14,837 nucleotides of DNA from Hyphomonadaceae bacterium BL14 (GTDB taxonomy: Bacteria; Pseudomonadota; Alphaproteobacteria; Caulobacterales; Maricaulaceae), in the NCBI GenBank assembly GCA_027627705.1, contig CP091242.1, forward strand, positions 1,378,239 to 1,393,075, in the 5' to 3' direction. Made by a program: the position numbers and the translations under genes. Shown one piece after another: positions 1 through 4,540 of the stretch (the first letter of the stretch is position 1; every line of letters starts with the position of its first letter). Below the pieces are notes generated by a model. The model saw only the letters and a list, made by a program, of their open reading frames with translations. It did not search any database and was not told the DNA's origin.

Positions 1-325
1 GCGGCGTGCGCATTGTCGCACGCCGCATCGCCAGGCGCACGGCGCTGGCCTTGGTGGGATCAGGCTGATCGCCATAGACATGGATGAACCGGATGGCCGC
101 GAGCCTGCGCCCCAGCGTGCTGGGACGCACGCGCGCGCTTTCGGCCTGAACGAACGCGGCGACGGTTTGAGAGCTCACCGGGAAGGCCGCACGGTCATGC
201 TCGTGGGCCCATCGCGCGAACACGGCCATGTCCGCGCGATAGCCTTTCAGCGTCATAGGCGAGAACGCCCCTTCACAGCGGGCGAGGACCGAGTCTATTT
301 GTGATACCAATTCAGAATCGCACAT
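1..325 (-). CDS. Tyrosine recombinase/integrase, N-terminal part (cut by window edge)
   Basis: The minus strand is open from an ATG at 325-323 to the window edge and gives about 108 residues. The visible part matches the N-terminal core-binding (SAM-like) domain of XerC/D and phage-type integrases: an early helix, a segment reading TLKGYRADMAVFARWAHEH, then SSQTVAAFVQAES and a final helical stretch RPSTLGRRLAAIRFIHVYG. The catalytic R-H-R-H-Y domain would lie outside the window. Such enzymes cut and rejoin DNA at att or dif-like sites and mark genomic islands. There is no Shine-Dalgarno before the ATG; a -10-like TAAAAT ends 7 bp upstream of it, so the message may be leaderless. The gene is divergent from a Cro/C1-type regulator gene. 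Family assignment is fairly secure; whether the gene is intact cannot be seen. Confidence 0.75.
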   Translation of the reverse strand, partial: MCDSELVSQIDSVLARCEGAFSPMTLKGYRADMAVFARWAHEHDRAAFPVSSQTVAAFVQAESARVRPSTLGRRLAAIRFIHVYGDQPDPTKASAVRLAMRRATMRTP

Positions 326-326
326 G

Positions 327-343
327 CGATATATTTTATATCG
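327..343. promoter_or_regulatory. Perfect 7-3-7 palindrome, candidate operator
   Basis: The arms cgatata and tatatcg are perfect inverted repeats around a 3-bp centre. The site fills half of the 34-bp gap between the divergent integrase and the Cro/C1-type gene, and overlaps -10-like sequences on both strands (TATATT at 330-335 on plus, TAAAAT on minus). A dimeric helix-turn-helix protein such as the neighbouring gene product would be expected to bind a site of this form. Binding by that product is inference. Confidence 0.5.
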
Positions 344-360
344 TTTTAAGTGGGGTGCAA
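333..360 (-). promoter_or_regulatory. Candidate promoter for the integrase, leaderless type
   Basis: On the minus strand there is a TTGCAC at 360-355, a 16-bp spacer, and a TAAAAT at 338-333, which matches TATAAT at 5 of 6 positions. The integrase ATG begins 7 bp after the -10 element, so transcription would start at or next to the start codon. The -35 match is weak. The -10 lies inside the 17-bp palindrome. Confidence 0.4.
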
Positions 361-614
361 TGCTATCCGGTGCACAAATCCGCGCAGCTCGCGCTTTGTT
401 AGGGATAAGTGCTAACGATCTAGCCAAAATGACAGATATTGGTTGGGCCACCATTCAACGCATCGAATCCGAGGATAACAGCTATAGCCCTCGCTCCGGC
501 ACGCTCGAGCGCGTGCGCGCGGCACTCGAAGCGCAGGGCATAGAGTTCATCGGGGATCCGGAGACCTCCCCCGGCTTGATCCTGCACCGCGTGCCTCCAA
601 CGCCGGGGATGTGA
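360..614 (+). CDS. Small Cro/C1-type (XRE) helix-turn-helix regulator
   Basis: This 84-residue protein begins MLSGAQIRAARALLGIS and has a compact HTH of the Cro/C1 type over about residues 5-60. The segment ANDLAKMTDIGWATIQRIE holds the two DNA-contacting helices, and the C-terminal GIEFIGDPETSPGLILHR tail is common in single-domain XRE proteins of alphaproteobacterial islands and plasmids. I chose the ATG at 360 over an upstream in-frame ATG at 324, because the upstream extension would run through the palindrome, while the purine-rich aagtgggg precedes 360 at suitable spacing. It is probably a local repressor of itself and of the divergent integrase. The target is inferred from position only. 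Confidence 0.8.
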   Translation: MLSGAQIRAARALLGISANDLAKMTDIGWATIQRIESEDNSYSPRSGTLERVRAALEAQGIEFIGDPETSPGLILHRVPPTPGM

Positions 615-852
615 GCCTCACCTTGATCCACCGTGTTTTTTTTGCGGCCGGTCCGTCGCCGGTACCGATTGTCTTATCAGATCCTTAGCGGGCGCCATCG
701 CGTTAACGGATCTGTTAATGCTCAAGGGATGGCGCAACCGCCCCGGCCTGCCAGATCTCGCGTCGCGGCCTGGCCTTGAAAATTTCACCCGGCGCGATGG
801 CTTAGCGCGTTACCCTCACGCTAACGCCCCGCTCACGCTTCACTGCCGGGGG
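615..852. other. Intergenic stretch with several short inverted repeats
   Basis: No convincing gene was seen. Nested inverted repeats are present: cagatcc at 678-684 with ggatctg at 708-714, gcgccat at 692-698 with atggcgc at 729-735, and gcgtta at 807-812 with taacgc at 822-827. The last lies 26-46 bp past the stop of the minus-strand NAxKHG gene and could weakly terminate it, but no T-tract follows. The regulator gene (plus) and the NAxKHG gene (minus) converge here. Confidence 0.4.
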
Positions 853-1413
853 TCAGGCCTGATCGAGGCTATCAGGTTTCGCCTCGCTGGTATTGGCCTC
901 GATGGCGCTGGCCTCGATGGCCTCGATGCGCCGCTCCTGTGCCTCGTAAAGCATGGACAGCGTGCGCTTGATCTCATTGGTGATCATGGTCTGGTATCGG
1001 CCAAAGAGCACCATGCGCTTGATCGTGAAATTGGAGTGATCGCGGGCATCGAGATAGGTGAAGGCGGGGCGCGCCTGCTCGCGCACACCAGTGTGTATGC
1101 TAACGCTGCGCGCCGTTCCGCCATTGAGCTCGAACTGCTCGGCCTTCGCCAGGCGCCTGTTGCGCCAGAAGGCGAGCGCCAGCTGGTCGACGAGCTCGTC
1201 CTCGAGTGCACTGGCGGGCTTGAGGTCTGCGCGCAGACCCTCGACCAGCCCATCAAACTGCAAGGGGTCCTCCAGCTCGTGGGCGACGTCGCGCCCGAAT
1301 ATCCCGTGCTTGCGGGCGTTCTGAGAGGAGGCCGCCTTGCCCGCTTGTGTTTTGGGTCCGGTGCTTCTGGCGGCGTTGGCGCGATTGGCGGCGATCTGTT
1401 TGGGAGTGGCCAT
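853..1413 (-). CDS. Conserved hypothetical protein with STGPxTxxGKxxSSxNAxKHG N-terminus
   Basis: The product has 186 residues. Its N-terminus reads MATPKQIAANRANAARSTGP, continues through T22, G25-K26 and S29-S30, and ends in N32-A-R-K-H-G37. I recognise this basic N-terminal signature from many uncharacterised proteins in proteobacteria and other phyla, often near mobile elements; no function is established to my knowledge. The rest is helical and charged: residues 50-100 are rich in D, E, L and A, and the C-terminus has RRIEAIEASAIEA. The start is supported by an AAGGAAG Shine-Dalgarno at 1425-1419. The gene is complete and shows no frameshift. A DNA or nucleoprotein role is only suggested by the basic N-terminus. 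Confidence 0.75.
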   Translation of the reverse strand: MATPKQIAANRANAARSTGPKTQAGKAASSQNARKHGIFGRDVAHELEDPLQFDGLVEGLRADLKPASALEDELVDQLALAFWRNRRLAKAEQFELNGGTARSVSIHTGVREQARPAFTYLDARDHSNFTIKRMVLFGRYQTMITNEIKRTLSMLYEAQERRIEAIEASAIEANTSEAKPDSLDQA

Positions 1414-1535
1414 CAGGTCTTCCTTGGACTGGGGGCGTTTGTCTGATGATTTTCGCGCCAGTTCGAAACGATCACCGCTTGAGTGAGAAATTCGCGCCTT
1501 TGTTCAAAACGCATTTTTTCGCAACGATCCAAATC

Positions 1536-1558
1536 TGATTTAAAATATTGATTTAAAA
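1536..1558. repeat. AT-rich tandem direct repeat tgatttaaaa x2
   Basis: Two identical 10-bp copies (1536-1545 and 1549-1558) are separated by tat, a period of 13 bp. They lie in the AT-rich island 1500-1575, upstream of the NAxKHG gene (minus) and of the scrambled toxin-antitoxin locus (plus). They may be promoter or operator material. No matching -35/-10 pair stands out. Confidence 0.4.
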
Positions 1559-1677
1559 GCACTTATATCACTCCGCTCCAACTGCATACGATGTCGCCGG
1601 ATGCTGCAGGGTTCTCAGCCGGACCGTGGTGGGCTTTGCGGTATCGCGAACAGGGGGGATTGCGCCGGGGCCGTCAG

Positions 1678-1695
1678 CACGCGTTATCACGCGTG
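1678..1695. repeat. Perfect 7-4-7 inverted repeat, possible former antitoxin operator
   Basis: The arms cacgcgt and acgcgtg flank a tatc loop. The repeat abuts the 29-bp toxin-derived repeat beginning at 1696. Toxin-antitoxin operons are usually autoregulated through palindromes at the antitoxin start, so this may be a remnant operator. That role is inference. Confidence 0.35.
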
Positions 1696-1724
1696 ACCCG
1701 CAACGCGGCGGACGTGGCTGGGCT
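1696..1724 (+). repeat. 29-bp copy of the toxin gene 3' end (copy 1)
   Basis: It matches 2142-2170 at 28 of 29 positions, the difference being ggct against ggcc, and it encodes the same TRNAADVAGL peptide in the frame that continues into the antitoxin tail. Its end overlaps a 9-bp perfect stem, gacgtggct at 1711-1719 with agccacgtc at 1725-1733, which sits at the junction with the antitoxin-like part. Confidence 0.75.
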
Positions 1725-1826
1725 AGCCACGTCCCGCAGCGGCGGCCTCAAGGCGTTGCTCGCCGCAGCTCCGCTCGAAGGGATCGATCTCGAACGACCC
1801 CGCGATTGCGGGCGCGACGTTTCCCT

Positions 1827-2204
1827 GTGAGCCTCCTGATCGACACCACCATCATTTCTCAGGTGCGCAAGGGCGACCGCTGCGACCCCGCCGTGGCGGC
1901 CTGGTGGGCGGGCATTGCCGAAGACGATCTGTGGCTCAGCGCACTGGTGCTGGGTGAGATCCGCAAGGGCGTGGAACTGGCACGGCGTTGCGATCCTCGA
2001 AAGGCCAACGCGCTCGAGGCGTGGCTCCCCGTCGACACCGCCGTCGCCGAGGCATGGGGCCGAATGAATGCGATCCGTCCAGCGCCGGTGATCGACGCGT
2101 TGCTGGCCGCGACAGCCAAAATCAACCGATTGACGCTGGTAACCCGCAACGCGGCGGACGTGGCCGGGCTGGGCGTCGATGTGCTCAACCGTTTTGAAGC
2201 CTGA
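1827..2204 (+). CDS. VapC/FitB-type PIN-domain toxin, probably impaired
   Basis: The 125-residue product is a PIN-domain ribonuclease of the VapC/FitB group, which cleaves RNA when freed from its antitoxin. The usual acidic metal ligands are visible: D6 in LLIDTTIIS, E44 in LGEIRKG, D90 in PVIDALLAATA and D111 in TRNAADVAG. Two oddities stand out. The family's DTN motif reads DTT here, and LEAWL runs directly into PVDTAVAEAW, where relatives usually have about 12-16 more residues; family members are commonly near 135-140. The GTG start overlaps the TGA of the antitoxin-like frame. With no intact partner visible, an intact toxin would be harmful, so loss of activity is likely. It could also be neutralised by an antitoxin encoded elsewhere. 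Confidence 0.8.
   Translation: MSLLIDTTIISQVRKGDRCDPAVAAWWAGIAEDDLWLSALVLGEIRKGVELARRCDPRKANALEAWLPVDTAVAEAWGRMNAIRPAPVIDALLAATAKINRLTLVTRNAADVAGLGVDVLNRFEA
2142..2170 (+). repeat. 29-bp repeat inside the toxin gene (copy 2)
   Basis: This is the toxin-internal copy of the sequence at 1696-1724. It encodes the C-terminal PIN motif TRNAADVAGL. The pair is in direct orientation 446 bp apart, so recombination between them would remove the antitoxin tail and most of the toxin. Confidence 0.75.
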
Positions 2205-2310
2205 TAAGAGATAGCCGGCTTCGATCGACATATCGCTTACGCATGGCCTCCACCCGCCAGCATTCGGTTTTGGCAGGCGAGGCGGCGCAAGGCCCGGCGC
2301 GTCAGCGATT

Positions 2311-2367
2311 TGGGTGTAAATGGGTGTCGTCTTCGCTTGCTTTAATGGGTGTATTTGGGTGTATATT
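2311..2367 (+). promoter_or_regulatory. Fic gene promoter with four TGGGTGT direct repeats
   Basis: Identical TGGGTGT heptamers lie at 2311-2317, 2321-2327, 2346-2352 and 2356-2362, as two pairs with a 10-bp period whose starts are 35 bp apart. The downstream pair overlaps a candidate promoter: TTGCTT at 2337-2342 and TATATT at 2362-2367, with a long 19-bp spacer. The Fic ATG at 2373 is 6 bp past the -10, so a leaderless transcript is possible. Spacing by one helical turn on one DNA face suggests cooperative binding, perhaps by the winged helix of the Fic protein itself. The regulator is inferred. Confidence 0.6.
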
Positions 2368-2372
2368 CGGGC

Positions 2373-3434
2373 ATGGCACAGAGCCCGCTTAACACCGATA
2401 CGATTGTTATCACACCAGAGCTGCTTGCGCTGATCGCCGAGATCGACGAATTCAAGGGTGCCTGGCGGGCGCTGGGAACACTGGCACCAGAGCGGCTCTT
2501 TGCGCTGCGCCGGGTCGCCACTATCGAAAGTATCGGATCGTCAACCCGCATCGAGGGCAGCAAACTGTCCGACCGTGACGTCGAGCGGCTGCTGGCCAAT
2601 CTCGACGTCCAATCGTTCGCCACGCGCGACGAGCAGGAGGTGGCTGGCTACGCAGAGACGATGGAGATGGTCTTCCGGTCCTCGCAAGACATCACCATCA
2701 CCGAAAACCACATCAGGCAGCTGCATCGCGACCTGCTCGTATACAGCGCCAAGGACGCGTGGCACCGCGGCAGCTACAAGGCGTCATCGAACTCTGTAGC
2801 CGCTTTCGACGAAGACGGACGACAGATCGCCGTTGTCTTCGAGACGGCGACGCCGTTCGACACCCCGCGCCTGATGGCAGAGCTGGTCATTTGGCTTGCA
2901 TCCGAGCGCCAGCAGCGACGACTGCATCCGCTTCTGGTCATTGCGGTGTTCACCGTCGTGTTCCTGGAAATCCATCCCTTCCAGGACGGCAACGGCCGGC
3001 TGAGCCGGATCCTGACGACGTTGCTTCTGCTGCAGGCCGGTTATGCCTACGTGCCTTATAGCTCGCTCGAAAGCGTCATCGAGCAGAGCAAGGAGGGGTA
3101 TTATCTCGCCCTTCGCCAGACACAAGGCTCGATCCGAAGCGACGCGCCCGACTGGCAGCCATGGCTGAGTTTCTTCCTGCACGCCATGCAGCAACAGATG
3201 AAGCGGCTGGCCAGGAAGATCGAGCGCGAGAAGATCGTGCTCTCAAGTCTGCCCGACCTGTCTGTGCGCATTCTGGATCACGCAAGCCAGCATGGCCGTG
3301 TGAGCATGGGCGACATGATCAAATTGACGGGCGCAAGCCGAAACACATTGAAGCAGCAGTTTCGCCAGCTGGTGAACAATGGGCACCTCATCAAGCACGG
3401 CGGCGGCCGCACGACCTGGTACACCATGATGTAA
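2373..3434 (+). CDS. Class II Fic-domain AMPylase-like protein with C-terminal winged helix
   Basis: The 353-residue product carries the complete Fic active-site motif HPFQDGNGRLSR at residues 201-212, which in this family transfers AMP (less often another nucleotide group) to a hydroxyl of a target protein. The N-terminal segment (about residues 10-70) contains S57-x3-E61-G62, the inhibitory motif of class II Fic proteins, whose Glu blocks productive ATP binding. After the Fic core, about residues 275-350 read like a winged helix, VRILDHASQHGRVSMGDMIK followed by TGASRNTLKQQFRQL, so DNA binding is likely. I chose ATG 2373 rather than GTG 2349, because the latter starts inside the repeat-bearing promoter. 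No partner gene lies nearby, consistent with intramolecular inhibition. The target is unknown. Confidence 0.9.
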   Translation: MAQSPLNTDTIVITPELLALIAEIDEFKGAWRALGTLAPERLFALRRVATIESIGSSTRIEGSKLSDRDVERLLANLDVQSFATRDEQEVAGYAETMEMVFRSSQDITITENHIRQLHRDLLVYSAKDAWHRGSYKASSNSVAAFDEDGRQIAVVFETATPFDTPRLMAELVIWLASERQQRRLHPLLVIAVFTVVFLEIHPFQDGNGRLSRILTTLLLLQAGYAYVPYSSLESVIEQSKEGYYLALRQTQGSIRSDAPDWQPWLSFFLHAMQQQMKRLARKIEREKIVLSSLPDLSVRILDHASQHGRVSMGDMIKLTGASRNTLKQQFRQLVNNGHLIKHGGGRTTWYTMM

Positions 3435-3543
3435 AGAGCCGCGATTCAGGCGATTTCGGGGCAGCTCTTCAAGCAAAACACCCGACAATCTGCCATATAC
3501 CCAAGGATCCCGGCACAGCCGGCGAAAATATACAATAAATCTT

Positions 3544-3585
3544 AAAAAAAACTTGGCGACTGAGCATGCATTTCGGCTCAGTCGC
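3544..3585 (-). terminator. Intrinsic terminator of the AT-rich orphan gene
   Basis: A perfect 10-bp stem, gcgactgagc at 3556-3565 with gctcagtcgc at 3576-3585, has a 10-nt loop. Read on the minus strand it is followed after 4 nt by eight T residues (3551-3544). It lies about 35 bp past the orphan gene's TAA. The stem could also slow transcription coming from the Fic gene, but the plus side has no long T-tract. Confidence 0.85.
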
Positions 3586-3617
3586 TTATGGCTTTACATC
3601 AATTATTATTTATCCTT

Positions 3618-4142
3618 TTATGCGACCTCCCCTTCAATTTCGTCTACAACCTTCTCTTCGACATCCTCTTTAACGGTCTCAATGTTATCAGCCAGCGCTT
3701 TAACGAGGGCGCGAATGAAGTCCATATCCGCAGCGTCCCGATAGTAAATCGCGTCGCATACGGTCACGTCATCAACATATTCCAAACACAAGTAAACAAA
3801 TATCGGCAAAAAGACTACTTTATAGTATCTGTTTACCGGTACGATCGCAAGCATCAGAACACCCTTGAACGCCCAAATATCATGTTCGTCACTGATTGAT
3901 GCACGTTCATATCCGCACTGACTAAGGAAGCAAGCCAATTGCATATATCGACTGTATCCCTCATCTGTTTGACAGTATAGTCTAACCATTCCTTGTTCTC
4001 CTATTTTCAAGGTTACTTCAGTCCTATGTAATGAGAAACGTTGCGAGAATATCGAATTCCCTTTGAACGCTTTCTCAACAGCCACGGCTGCGGCTGTGAA
4101 CACCACATATGTACGGGGTGCGCGTCTGTAAAGGGGCTCCAA
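3618..4142 (-). CDS. AT-rich orphan protein of unknown function
   Basis: I do not recognise this protein. The longest frame has 174 codons and begins at a TTG. A better ribosome site precedes ATG 3989: GGAG at 4001-3998 with 8-nt spacing, giving 123 residues starting MVRLYCQTDEGYSRYMQLAC. The middle is hydrophobic (FKGVLMLAIVPVNRYYKVVF, then LPIFVYLCLEYVDD) and may hold one or two membrane-associated segments or buried strands. The C-terminus is strongly acidic (ETVKEDVEEKVVDEIEGEVA). The base composition is clearly richer in AT than its neighbours, and a strong-looking promoter (4223-4251) and terminator (3544-3585) frame it, so it looks like a self-contained acquired gene. The 51 extra N-terminal codons remain open and could be real. 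Confidence 0.65.
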   Translation of the reverse strand: MEPLYRRAPRTYVVFTAAAVAVEKAFKGNSIFSQRFSLHRTEVTLKIGEQGMVRLYCQTDEGYSRYMQLACFLSQCGYERASISDEHDIWAFKGVLMLAIVPVNRYYKVVFLPIFVYLCLEYVDDVTVCDAIYYRDAADMDFIRALVKALADNIETVKEDVEEKVVDEIEGEVA

Positions 4143-4207
4143 GCACTTTTTTCAGGGCTGGAGATTTTTTTATTTTGTATTGTTTATCTTTAAATTTTTA
4201 TTATAAT

Positions 4208-4318
4208 TTACTTGTTTTTTAAAGTATAACTCTGCTTACAAATATTCTCAATAATAAAACAAATGATCGATACCATGCTCTCGTCAAAGTCATTAAAGAC
4301 TTCGCGGAACTGTTCCAT
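4208..4318 (-). CDS. Possible 36-residue small protein or gene remnant
   Basis: An ATG at 4318 opens a 36-codon frame reading MEQFREVFNDFDESMVSIIC, ending in TLKNK. The composition looks protein-like and shares the AT-rich character of the orphan gene downstream. There is no good Shine-Dalgarno. The frame also contains the candidate promoter of the orphan gene. It may be a relic of a longer gene brought in with the AT-rich segment, or chance. Confidence 0.25.
   Translation of the reverse strand: MEQFREVFNDFDESMVSIICFIIENICKQSYTLKNK
4223..4251 (-). promoter_or_regulatory. Strong sigma-70-like promoter for the AT-rich orphan gene
   Basis: On the minus strand TTGAGA at 4251-4246 (5 of 6 consensus matches) and TATACT at 4228-4223 (5 of 6) are separated by exactly 17 bp, in an AT-rich context. 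Transcription would begin near 4216, leaving a leader of about 75 nt to the TTG start or about 227 nt to the ATG at 3989. Confidence 0.6.
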
Positions 4319-4540
4319 GTGTCCGAGACATCTAGCATGCAGGCATCGCGGCGATGAGGCTGATCGCCGCGAGGACGGGTCGCCGGTACAAGCGTGCACC
4401 GCGCGCGGCGTGAACCACAGGTCTCGTCGTTCGCGACAAGCCGCTCGCTCTCGCCTCCCGGCCGCGAGCCGCTGTCAGTCCCAGCATCGCCCCGATCGCA
4501 CGGGTGAGGCGCTAAATCAGGGCGACGGCCTGTGCGGCAG
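4319..4540. other. Stretch without a recognised gene after phoD-like gene
   Basis: This GC-rich segment lies between the stop of the PhoD-like gene and the AT-rich segment. A 51-codon minus-strand frame (4332-4487) ends in YRRPVLAAISLIAAMPAC, a short hydrophobic tail, but has no ribosome site or recognisable family. No terminator with a T-tract was found for the operon upstream. The GC shift near 4330 marks the edge of the AT-rich segment. Confidence 0.4.

Larger units (their letters stand above)
1591..1830 (+). pseudogene. Scrambled antitoxin: toxin 3' fragment joined to antitoxin C-terminal tail
   Basis: The last part of this 79-codon frame, LKALLAAAPLEGIDLERPRD followed by GRDVSL, looks like the toxin-binding tail of a VapB/Phd-type antitoxin, and its TGA overlaps the GTG start of the next gene, the usual antitoxin-toxin coupling. 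The part before it reads RVTRNAADVAGL, which is the C-terminal motif of the PIN toxin itself, encoded by 1696-1724, a 28/29-bp copy of 2142-2170 inside the toxin gene. No DNA-binding domain (AbrB, Phd or ribbon-helix-helix) can be seen upstream. I infer that recombination with toxin 3' sequence replaced the antitoxin N-terminus. The first 30 codons resemble nothing I know, and the frame may be untranslated. Confidence 0.55.

Noticed and set aside
718..1446. A 242-codon plus-strand frame
   Set aside because: It lies antisense over the NAxKHG gene, which has a recognisable N-terminal signature and a good ribosome site. The plus frame has no family resemblance and is an expected shadow in GC-rich DNA.
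1626..1826. N-terminal extension of the toxin frame back to 1626
   Set aside because: The extension translates the antitoxin-like region out of frame into Arg/Pro-rich nonsense. PIN toxins start within a few residues of the LLIDT strand, as the GTG at 1827 does.
2349..2372. GTG 2349 as the Fic start
   Set aside because: It falls inside the TGGGTGT repeats and the -10 region and has no ribosome site. The N-terminus from ATG 2373 fits the family.
4332..4487. 51-codon minus-strand frame ending in a hydrophobic tail
   Set aside because: It has no ribosome site, no recognised family and a composition typical of GC-rich chance frames. It was kept only as a remark in the gap description.
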